Source: Amyloporia xantha (Eukaryota > Basidiomycota > Agaricomycetes > Polyporales > Adustoporiaceae). From it: 64,000 nt of DNA. Shown here one piece after another: positions 45,249 to 55,885 of the stretch (positions are counted from its first letter, which is position 1; the number at the start of each line of letters is the position of its first letter). The notes beneath the pieces were generated by a model that ran no database searches, was not told the origin of the DNA, and saw only the letters and a program-made list of their open reading frames with translations. A program made the position numbers and the translations under genes. Location of the stretch: NCBI GenBank assembly GCA_036971615.1, contig JAYKKR010000005.1, positions 620,001 through 684,000 on the forward strand, read 5' to 3'.

Positions 45249-48200
45249 ATGGCGATACAACAACCAAAGTGGTCTCTACCTTCACGACAGACTGAAGAGC
45301 CCGTGCTGAAAGTATACAATTCCTTGACTCGGACAAAAGTCTGTCCTGGTCAGAATTCGTCTTCCTTCCCCAAAAGTTCACCCGTGACAATGTTTAGACC
45401 GAGTTCGTTGCGAACAATGGGAGACATGTGAAGTGGTATAACTGCGGTCCTACGGTATACGATGCGTCGCATATGGGTCATGCGAGGTAAGTGATTCTCG
45501 TAACAAGATGTGAATGCGATCTCGACTGCATTCAGAAACTATGTAACTCAGGATATACTGAGACGGATAATGACCGATTACTTTGGCTATGAGGTCCATT
45601 TTGTGATGAACATTACAGATATAGACGATAAGGCAAGTTCCTGCAATGGACTGGAGGACCCTGGCTGACAGCAGAGCGTACATAGATCATCCTACGTGCT
45701 CGACAAACTCATCTGGTGGACCAATTTCGCGCTCAGACCGCAGAGCTTTCTCAAGAGCTTCTAAACCAACTGCAAGCAGCGTGGGCGGCATATGTGGAGT
45801 CAAAGGTTAGCAAAGGTCTGCCAGAAAGCGAGAGACCTGGGAAAGGCAAAGAGTGGGAGGTCTGGCCGCAGCTGGTTGCGCAATTTCAGGACAAAACATG
45901 GAGGCAGGAATGCCTCAAGAAGGACGAGAAGTTTGAGATGCATTTTTCTGCTGCGGTACGTGCAGATTCCCGTCGTGTCTGCGTCCGTCTTACCTTTCAT
46001 TGATCTAGAACCGCACACATTCTGCGCTTCAAGCGGCGGAAGGATCCTTAAGCTCCGGCCAAACATCACAGGAGCACGCCCATAGGCTGATTGATGAATC
46101 CAAAGATATTCTCGCCATATCACTGGATAAACAAGTGAGTCCATCGAGCTTAGACTTTGTTCTTTCATGACTCGTTCCAAGCACGGCAGCACAGTCACAG
46201 ATCATTCAATTTTCCGCTCTCTCTCCAGCTATTGGGAGAAGGACTTCTTCAAGGATATGCGTCGGCTCCGGGTCCGCGACCCAGACACCCTGACTCGAGT
46301 AACGGAATTTGTGCCTGAGATTGTGTCATTTGTGGAAGGAATCGTGAAGAACGGTTATGGTTATGCAGTGGATGGCAGTGTCTACTTCGACACACGCGCG
46401 TTTGACAAGGCTGACGGTCATGATTATGCCAAATTGGAACCGTGGAGCAAGGGTAACTGGGAATTATTGGAGGAGGGTGAAGGTATGTCCGAAGAATTGG
46501 ATGTGGGGCCCCATTCATTTGGTTTCTGATGCCTGCCATCAGGAGCGCTGTCCGTAGCTTCAGGACGTCGTTCACCTGCGGACTTTGCGCTATGGAAGGC
46601 TTCCAAACCTGGTGAGCCCTTCTGGCCATCACCATGGGGCTCAGGGCGGCCCGGTTGGCATATTGAGTGTTCTGTGATGGCTTCTGCAATTTTTGGCGAC
46701 AACATGGACATTCATTCCGGTGGCATCGATCTGGCGTTCCCTCATCATGACAACGAAATGGCTCAATCGGAAGTAAGTGAACATGTATTATGTGGGATCG
46801 GCTTAGTAGCAGCACTGAATTGGTCCTCGTAGGCCTATCACAATTGTTCGTCTTGGGTAAATTACTTCATTCATACAGGTCACTTGCACATAGAAGGCCT
46901 TAAAATGAGCAAATCTCTCAAGAATTTCATTACCATCGATGTTTGTAATTTAGCCAAGAATTTCTCGCCCTTGCTAATATTCTCACAGGAGATTCTCGAA
47001 AAGTACACCGCTCGGCAGCTGCGTCTGGCGTTCCTGACACAGTTGTGGAATGCGAAGGTGGATTTTTCCGAATCACTGATGACGGGAGAGGTTCGGATCC
47101 TCGAGACTGCTTTCAACGTGCGTGCATACACGCATTATGTTACGTTTCAGTATTACAACCCTTTCGCTTCTCTTCCTTGTAGAACTTCTTCACAACTGTC
47201 AAGGCTCTTATTAGTCAATCGGAAGTAGAGGGTCCTCACTCTGATAGCAAGAACCGATATCGAGATGCAGAACACGAACTAGTCGAGAGGTGAGTTCTTC
47301 CGATATGTTGCTGCCGTACAATTTCACTTCTACCTTTCAGTTTGCGCCGGAGTCAAGACACATTCCGTGCCGCTCTTTGCGATTCTTTCAACACGCCGGA
47401 AGCCCTGGATATCCTCCGAGACCTTGTGTCGCGCACCAACGTCTACATTAACTCGCATGCAAAGGATCTGGATATCACCGTGGTGAGCATGGTGGCACGC
47501 TGGGTCGGCCAGATGCTTCGCATGTTCGGTCTAGGTGAAGGCGAGACTCACGAGATTGGCTGGGGTCAAGATCGAGATACCCAGGAAGGCAGTGTAAACG
47601 TACGTCGTCCTATCGTTCTCACAGTTTGACCTCGAGGGAGTGGCCTCCCATTTGACTGATGGCGATGACAGCGGGAAGAGATTCTCATGCCTTATCTCCG
47701 CACATTATCTGCCTTTCGTGATGGTGTGCGAAAACTGGCAATCACAGGTGGGGACGGAGCGTTGAAGGACATCTTGGCTCTGTCGGACAAACTCCGGGAT
47801 GTCGATCTAGTCCCGTTGGGTGTAGCTTTGGATGATAAGGACGGTGAGTCTAGCATTCCAAGCGCCTCTCCGACTGCGCGGCTAGCCCATCGCTGATGCA
47901 CATGCAGACGGCAAGGCGCTCGTGAAGCTCGTATCTCCAGCGGACCTGATCAAGGCGCGCGATGAGAAACGTGCGCTGGCCGAAGCGAAAGCTGCCAAGA
48001 AAGCTGCTACAGTGGAAGCGGAGCGACAGAAACGTCTGCAAAAGCTAGAGAAGGGCCGCGTAGCGCCGCAAGATTTGTTCAAGCCTCCCAATGTACCGGA
48101 AGGCACATATCGAACATGGGATGAGAACGGCCTGCCGCTTACTGATGCAGAGGGGAAAGAGCTGAGTAAAAGCCATATGAAAAGGGTCAACAAGGAATGG

Positions 48201-48260
48201 ACGCTGCAGAAGAAGTTGCATGAAGAATTTTTAGAATGGCAGCAGTCGGGTCAGACATAG
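45249..48260 (+). CDS. Cysteinyl-tRNA synthetase
   Basis: This class I synthetase charges tRNA-Cys. The start at 45249 gives [20 protein letters not shown] and [11 protein letters not shown] 58-bp intron leads to [20 protein letters not shown], which contains the zinc-binding Cys and the HIGH motif in its HMGH form. Later come [24 protein letters not shown] (with further zinc ligands), [11 protein letters not shown] (the KMSKS loop) and [20 protein letters not shown]. The C-terminal extension contains a Lys/Glu/Ala coiled helix ([20 protein letters not shown]), then [17 protein letters not shown] and the eukaryotic-type tail, ending WQQSGQT. About ten introns of 50-70 bp are present and the frame is intact. 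A eukaryotic insert of about 150 residues follows the HIGH region. Confidence 0.95.
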
Positions 48261-48401
48261 TTAAAGCGCGGCGACAACAGGCGAAATGGGCCGATTTTTG
48301 TGCTAACCTTTTTGACGGTAATCAAGCATATCGTGCTGTGTTTTAGAAAGACCTGATGTGGATATTTTAAGTCGTTACAATTGCATTGTGTCGTGGTGCG
48401 G

Positions 48402-49149
48402 CTACCAATCGCAGGCATCTACCACTAGACTGGCAATTTTTGTTAGTCCTCGCTCATCTTCTTCTGTGAAACCACCCAGAGCAAGACAATCAAGATCTAA
48501 GACTCCTACTACTATCTCCTCGCCGTTTAGTTTCACAATAAGAGGGCATACTATTTCACTCTTGGTATCTCCGTCGCATGCAATATGGCCTGGGTATTCG
48601 TCCACATTGGGAACTAGTGCAACCCGTCGAGTGAGGTATGCATCTGCACACACTCCACGCGCTTTACCCGGGGTCGTATTAATAAATTGGCACGCTGGCT
48701 TTCCGCAAAAAGGTGCTAATAGCAGCAATTGACCGCGAACGTTTGGATTATCTTTGGTGCGCTGAGCCTGAGACAATCGCGGCATTGGAAATAGATAGGA
48801 ATTGATATAGAACCCTAAAAGCCCACAAGCAGTCAAAGTCATGCCGTCAATATTCATCCTGAAACAAGTGTGCCTTTGAGGGATGTCATCGGACGCACCA
48901 CACCAGTTGACCGCTCTTTCACCGTGTCCAAAGTAAGGGTCGAACGCGAGGAGCGAACTGTAAATCAGAGAGGACGCATTTGCGAGATTGGTGACCTGAA
49001 TCTTGATTAGTATCAGCTATGATGGTATGTAGGGTTCGTACCCAATTCCGCTGCCCTTCTAGCAAGACCGCTAACTGGTCGTGAACATGGGTCCAGAAAG
49101 CAGATTTATCCAGTCCAGGAGGTAGAAGAGCTGCATCGGCATGGGGCAT
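48402..49149 (-). CDS. Free methionine-(R)-sulfoxide reductase (GAF domain)
   Basis: This GAF-domain enzyme reduces free Met-(R)-sulfoxide, an oxidative-damage repair step (yeast YKL069W family). The start at 49149 gives MPHADAALLPPGLDKSAFWT and VLLEGQRNWV. A 46-bp intron joins to TNLANASSLIYSSLLAFDPY and VNWCG, and a second intron to FYINSYLFPMPRLSQAQRTK. The catalytic core has its three cysteines in place: GKPACQFI, RGVCADAYL and GHIACDGDTKSEIV. It ends VVGVLDLDCLALGGFTEEDE and VVDACDW at 48402. The protein is slightly longer than the yeast enzyme because of a loop around FDPYFGHGER. It is divergent from the glycolipid transfer protein gene, with 238 bp between the starts. Confidence 0.9.
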
Positions 49150-49387
49150 TTGATGATGATGTTAGTTCTGGAGACGACTGGAATAAAGCTCTTCGAGCTG
49201 CAAAAATCCGCGAAAGTATGAAAAGGTGATCCTTGTCCGGATGAAAGTGCCTGTGGCGTCAATTCATTAGAGATTAGATAAGCAGGATCGATCCAAATCC
49301 TATCGCATTGCCGCCGTAGCATGCCATCAGAGAGCGCTCACTGCGTCTCCTTTCCTCTTCTCTATCTTTTCATATTGAGAGCACAAC

Positions 49388-50219
49388 ATGGCCCCTTATC
49401 TTGAGACTATCAAGGTCTGAACTCTGGCACTATTTGGGTGTCGATAGCCTGACCACATTTGCAGTCCTTTGCCGATGTCACTGTGACCGACGCTGGCGTC
49501 GACACGCTCGAGTTCCTTCAGGCTGCAGAGGGAGTAGTCGGGCTTTTTGGTATGTCTCACACGCTGAGACCTTCTTTCCCACAAACATCTCACTTTGAAA
49601 TCAGATGTTCTTGGATCCGCTGCCTTTACTGTCGTGCAGAGCGATCTGAAAGGCAATATTGCTGTTGGTTGGGTCATCCTTATGCCGTGTCATCTCTAAC
49701 CGCTTGAACTACCAGAAAGTCCGCGCTCGGTATGATGCAGCACCTGCTCAGTCAGGCACTTTGGAACAATTAGTAGAGAACGAGAAGAACGAGAAGAAAC
49801 GCACCGCAACGGAAGGCCTGATGTGGCTGCTCCGCGGTCTCTCGTTCACTTGCAAAGCTCTGCAGAATGCGCAGGCCAACCAGACAGAAGAGCTTTCTGT
49901 TGCTTTTACCAAGGCCTATGATGTTTCACTCAAGAAGTACCATAATTTCGTGGTGAAAGGCGTTTTCGCGGTACGTGAGAAAGAAGGCTGTGTTGTTACG
50001 TGAACCTGATTTCGAACGGTACGTCCGCAGGTCGCCATGAAAGCGTGCCCCTACCGTGCGGACTTCTATGCGAAGCTTGCATCCGATCCATCAGGCGGAC
50101 CTTCAGTTGCAAGTGAGCGGCTCAACGAAGATCTCAACAAATGGCTCGCCGCGCTTGATTCCATTGTGAAGAGAATGGAGGCATTCTACGAGAAGGGTGG
50201 ACACCATAAAGGGCTCTGA
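49388..50219 (+). CDS. Glycolipid transfer protein (GLTP/HET-C2 family)
   Basis: This is a soluble protein that carries glycosphingolipids between membranes. The short first exon reads MAPYLETIK. Further exons give SFADVTVTDAGVDTLEFLQA, AAEGVVGLF, DVLGSAAFTVVQSDLKGNI, KVRARYDAAPAQSGTLEQLV, EKKRTATEGLMWLLRGLSFT and YDVSLKKYHNFVVKGVFA, then VAMKACPYRADFYAKLA and a tail ending EKGGHHKGL. The sugar-headgroup residues of the family are visible: Asp and Asn in SDLKGNI, the stacking Trp in GLMWLLRGL, and His in KKYHNF. Five introns are present and the length is about 205 residues, as is usual. The HET-C2 relatives act in vegetative incompatibility in Podospora; nothing here shows such a role. Confidence 0.93.
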
Positions 50220-53200
50220 TAGATCCTTCCTATCTGTACCTCTTTCGGCGAGGACAATTATCTGTCTTATCGAGACTACTGGACGGTTTCATGAGCACGA
50301 TGGAGTCATGTTGTACATCCGTATGGGGCATTATGCCGTAAGCGCAGGTCGCCGTCTCTAGTTGGCGGGTATAGTGCGTCCCCTGCGAATCCATCACATT
50401 CTCGTCTGTGAGAGTGTGGCTACGGAAGCGGACGTATTACAGAGATTATTTGCAGCCGACTCCTCGTGGAATCCGCGGGTCTTGTCACGGACCTCCATCG
50501 AATGTAAAGTCTCCACACGATGCGTTGAATAGGCGTGCCGAACTGCGACGCCGAATGGTCGGAAACTTGTCACTTAAACTCGGCCGAGGAAGTCATTGAC
50601 AAGCATTCGGTCATAATACGATGATAAGCACGTCCCGTAAGTTAGTTCGAAGCGCAAGGTTAAATGGTATGCTATCCCCTGACCAGACACAAAACAGCCC
50701 TGACAGTCGTCATATAGCTTGATGAACATTCGAAAATTACGGATCACACGATTTTAATGAAATGCGCCGGTTTGACGGTACGAGATACAGATATATATAA
50801 ATATTGTGACGGGTGCAATCGCATCACACCCTTGTGAGCACTAGCAGCCGCGATCTAAGCCTATATTCACGTATCCCAATGGCCCTGAGAATGGTTCCCG
50901 CAGATGACGTACTCACGAATTAAGCAGTCAGGGCCGACAATAGAATCAATCTTCGTAGTGCATCGCACTGTGGTAGCGGAATAATCAGATGGGAAATACA
51001 TGGCCTGAGAACATCCACCCAAATCTGCGCATTCTCCGCCCTCGTGAGTCCTTTTGACCAGCTTCTCCCGATCGATCCTTCACTGAGGCAGGAGACAGGA
51101 TGTCAGGCACCGTCGGGTCTCCGGTACAAGCGATATTCGACCAATAATGCCGGTTCGCGAGGCACCAACGTAAGATGGACACGGTGATCGCGAGCCATTG
51201 TATTGTACCATGTTACGCACTTATGGTCTTCTATGAGAAGTATTGTTACGTCCAGCGGCCTTGAGAATCCCGCTGCAAGTATGCCTCAGTGTGATTATTT
51301 CGGACCTTCGCGGTTCCAATACCTGGCGATACCTGACTGGCACGTTCTGAGCGGCGTACCGGTATTCCGAGAAACGCCGCGAGAATTTTAGAAAGGCCGT
51401 ACATACAACTGAAGAATGTCCGGCGGAAGGACAGGAGCGGAGCTAGCCGCGTCAAATAAGAGAGTTTGTCGAAGAGGGAAGATGTTGATGATGACCGATC
51501 TGTTCTCGAGCACAAACAGCTGATGTCTCTAATGGAGATACCATGTGTTGATATGTTCTGAAGAACGTCGCCATGGGAGTGGAGAAGGTTTGTGTGAGTT
51601 TCTCGTTTCGCGATTTCTCCTTGAATCACCACCCCGACCCTTGACAATTGTTCAGGTTGTCAATTCGGGGCCGGGTTCTGAGCTAGCGAAAGCATGCCGG
51701 AGTTGCGAGGAATCTTCAGAATGAAATGTCACCACCGCTGAACGCACTTGCGGGCAACAGGTCAGGCTCCAATCCTGGCCCATATATGGCGACGGGTATT
51801 ATAAAGTTCTGACAATGGGTTCGACGCAGACGTGCCCCAAGCTATGGGCTGTAGTTACGAAGAATAGAAGGGTTCGGTATGGCTCTGTGATCAGGAACCT
51901 ACCCAAGCCCCAGCGAAATTTGAATTGAAGAGCTGAGAAAGCGCAGCTCATTAAATTATCGTTCCATGGCCCCCTCCATGTACGACATCCACGAGGTCGA
52001 GAAGAACCGCAGACATCCGTAACTGTATGTGCGTCAAGTGGGGCTCCAGACTTTCTAAGGCCGATAGTAGAGCTAAATGCAAATAGCTAGGGTACGAGCG
52101 CATCGTGTATAGGAGAGTAAGCGATGTGAATATATTGATGAGCATACAAGGTTACGGCGATGTGTGGCATGGCCGACTTACGAATATTATCGCACTTCGG
52201 GTGCTGTTGTCGCAACTTTTGCCACAGAAGTCGGTATTCGTCTAGCAGTCAGGAAGCAAATGTCGGCGGAAAACCCTGGTTGCATGAGCTAGCACTGAAG
52301 GGGACTTGTGACCCTGACTTCCCCCGGAATCACGAGCCTGGAAGGTTAGGCAGGATGGGTAGGGTCACTTTGATCAGAGACGGATCAACCTGCATTAGGG
52401 AAGCGACTGTAGACCTCTTATAGCTTTCATATCAAGATCAGAAACCGGCACGTGAAAAAAAAACTGTAGATCTTCAGTGTTTAGAGGCCTGGGACGACAA
52501 TGCTCGTGTGATACGCGCATTTGCACACTTACTCTGACTATGGACAAGCGTGAAACGCACGCAATGCGGCTCTGGCGTTGGCATGATCGCTTACGAGCTG
52601 TCTTGGTCTGTGATCAAGTGCCGACAACACATACAGGTTGATATGTGTTCTGTTCGTTAGTCTGCATGCCAATACACAGTGAAAACAATGTCCGAACTCC
52701 AAATGTGACCAACTGGCAGCGCCTAGCGGACGCTTGACTATGTACGGCGATACAGCGACGCAAGGAACGAATATCACTGGGTGACATGAGGTCGGTGCTT
52801 CAAACAGAGCTAGACCAATCGTATATGAATCGTCGGATAGAGGAGATCTCTGGACCTATCGTGAAAGCCCCCGGTCTTTGGATGAGAATCCGTTCATCTT
52901 CTAGATGTCCCCCCAGATTGAAAGTTCACGAAACGAGACAAAGCTTTGTAGTTCCTTCAGGTCTGGAAGAGTCGGCTGATTCAGCCAGTGGGATCACAGG
53001 ATGTAAATATGCATTACACGAGGGAAAGAACATCTAACCCGCGTTATGTCCCTGGATCAGCGCTCGAAGTCTCGAGCCTTCAGGACATGTGTCCACAGCA
53101 CTAGGATGAGGATATTTCGTAAGTCAGTGCCAACGTGGAGCTCAACAAATCAGGGCTCACTGCAGCCAATCCAAAAAGTTCAACCTGCTCCGAGACTGGA

Positions 53201-54859
53201 AGATTGTCCGGACCCGACGCGGAATTCGAAATGAAGTACCCTGTAAACGTAAGTACGAGCGTAAATGGAAATGTCATAATCAAATAGTCGGATAGAGACT
53301 TAATGAATACAGCTGCATCTAGACAGCGCCAGGGAATGTGACATACATTCAAAGAGGTTGTAAACCACACGCGAGCAATGGCAATGACATGTAATAGATG
53401 GTCTTGTCTACCGAGACATCCATTGAGCAATTACTCGTGAGATTATGCAAACCGTGTTGGGTAAGATCCAGAAAGTGAGTGACGACCTTCCATATTGCAG
53501 CCCGTCGGGCGGATCAAGGCCGGCGAGACAAACACCGACCGAATCAGAAAATCGCAACAGCCTATTTCCGTTTCGATCCCTTGCCAAGAATCGCAGAAAA
53601 GATTAAAAACTCGCACAAACCTATAAATCCCCCATAGGCGATGATACCGATTGCCCATACGTGCATTCAGAACCCTGACGGGTGGCTCTTGCCTTACATG
53701 CACCTGGCAGATCTTCCATTCGATGAACGCAAGACATTTATGACCACATCGGTGCAGGACAGCAAGTCAGATGATTATGGTCTATGTGGCCTAGCGCGGC
53801 TCATGCGCGACAAGTAAATGTTTGGTCGGCGCAACCTATTTCTATCACGCGTGCCAGTAAAGTTGACGTAAAAATTCTTCAGAGCGGTATGATGAAAGTT
53901 CACCGAATATAGAGATGGACTGAGCACGGTAACAAAGAGCACGCAGAGTATGTCAGCGCCCCAGTCACCGGCTCTCATAGAAGGCGGACCATGGGGGTCG
54001 TGATACTAGTAGATCGAGATGGACCCTATGCGATAAACGCCCTTCCCTATCATCAGGATCGTCTAGAGGATGGCGTCTACAGAATGAGAACGTGCCTTCC
54101 AAAGAATCCAAGGGTTTTCGAGCCGGAGATACATAGTGCTGCCGGCGAAATGTCAACTACCTTCAAAGTTCAAGCATTGTGGCTACCGTGGCAATCGCCG
54201 CGGCACCTGTAAGAGTCCGTCGTCAGTGGCTATTATTATGAAGCTGTAGTTTCTGATAGACAATGGTGTGTGTGATTTCGTTTAATCGTCCAGTGGCCGT
54301 CCCCCCTGTGTCAGTGTCACCAAGCCGGCGCTGTGAACAAGACTACCCATACATGGCACATTGGCTCACGTGCTGGGGAGGCTATTCCCTCCGGACTGAC
54401 ATTCGCTAACCAAGCGCTCGCTGCTTTGTCATAATCTCCAGCAGAAAGCACGCCGTATCTCATACTGACGGACTTACATAAAGAACAGCATGGTGCTGCT
54501 TGCAATTGTTCGCCGAGATGACTGATGGTGTGCGAATGCGGGGCGCCACGACCGAGAAGGAGGATGTATTCACGAGAGATAAAGTTATGATTTCCCTGGT
54601 GAACAACCTTCGACTAGCGCTATCTTCCAAGTGAATTTGAACCTGGACCCATACGCTGCATTCCCGTCTGACGTCGCAGGCCTTGCCATCCCCGGTTAGC
54701 GTCTCACTGCATCTCGCTAAACCTTATCAAATCTGTCACTTCAAGGTAATTTGACTCGCTACCAAAGTCAGTTCTGAATGGAATGTCCACATACTAAAGG
54801 GTCGTCGGATCGGAAATTCATGTCGCACCTACTCCCCCTTCCCCCCACATTATTCCTCC
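50220..54859. other. Gene-poor region, 4.6 kb
   Basis: No gene could be recognised. A plus frame at 53991-54212 (DGPYAINALPYHQDRLEDGV) and a plus stretch near 54320-54430 (QAGAVNKTTHTWHIGSRAGE) read like protein and might be exons of a damaged or unknown gene, but they do not join. The right end should contain the promoter of WOPR copy 3; a pyrimidine tract lies just before its start. Confidence 0.4.
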
Positions 54860-55885
54860 ATGCAATCCCCTACATGCACCCGCCTCCGTATCCGGTCAGT
54901 CCATGACGCCGAAGTTATCCTTCATGCGGTCTCCCTTGGCCGTTTGCCCATGGTCACACGTCGACTCGATGACGAAGAGAGGCTATACCTCAAGTCGGGG
55001 TGTGTTTACGTCTGGGAGGAGAGAAGCAGCAACCCACTCGAGGCCACTGGACAGGAGATCCAGAGATTCACCGAAGGCCGCAGCTGGGGACCGTCCCGGG
55101 CGCGTGACGTGAGTCCATGGCGCCCTATCGGTAGTCCTGATGCTGCACTCGGACGGTGGTCGCTAACCCATTTCCTTTTCGCCACAGGACTTCCTCTTGT
55201 ATTATGAGAAGGAAAGCGCAAGCAGATCGTCGCTGCTGCTTCGGAACAACTTAGCTGGGTGATTGTTGCTTTAGATTCTTATCAACGAGGCATTACAGCA
55301 GACGCTGAGGAAGCTTATCCTTATTCACGTCACGCAGATCGTCACAACTAATTAAGCAAACGTACTCTGTCTTTGTTTTACTCCCTAATACACCTCCACG
55401 TAAATGGCATCTCAGTAAGTGTCCCATATCTTCTCTGGCCGTGAAGGCTCCCTAATGGATTTTCCGCTTTCGCTGCGCCAGATGCGTACTATACGCAGGA
55501 CACCGTCGACCGGTTGCGGACAATAGAACAAATTCCTGAGCTTAGGGGCATTGTGGTCCCCGCAGCACAATATGTTTGTGCACGTACGAGTAGTGCTCGC
55601 AGGCCTGCCCGAGCCGCCCCGCGAGCGCCTTCCGAGACCGCTAGCTCCCAAACTTCATCATGGTCTGACTCGTCACCAGGCCCATCGCCACGTTCTCCTA
55701 TCTCTACCGATTACTTTCTCGGGTCGCCAGCGCCCCTCATGACTGCCCCTCCTCACAGCGTGCTGGCACCACTTCATCCCTCTCATCGTCGTTTGGCGCC
55801 TTTGGAATATCTCCAGAGTATTCCCCCGAACACTCGCAATCGGATGGACGATGAAGTCCTACAGCAGTTTCCCAGGAACATTTAA
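54860..55885 (+). CDS. WOPR-family (Gti1/Pac2) regulator, copy 3
   Basis: This is the third and shortest WOPR gene. Exon 1 reads MQSPTCTRLRIRSVHDAEVI, LGRLPMVTRRLDDEERLYLK, SGCVYVWEERS and RFTEGRSWGPSRARD. Introns lead to DFLLYYEKESASRSSLLLRN, then to SQLIKQTYSVFVLLPNTPPR with KWHL, and then in phase to NAYYTQDTVDRLRTIEQIPE and LRGIVVPAAQYVCARTS, the complete second half-domain. A short Ser/Pro region follows, and the tail is LAPLEYLQSIPPNTRN, DDEVLQQF, PRNI at 55885. Four introns lie at positions corresponding to those of copies 1 and 2. The frame is intact. The long spacer seen in copies 1 and 2 is nearly absent here. Confidence 0.9.
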
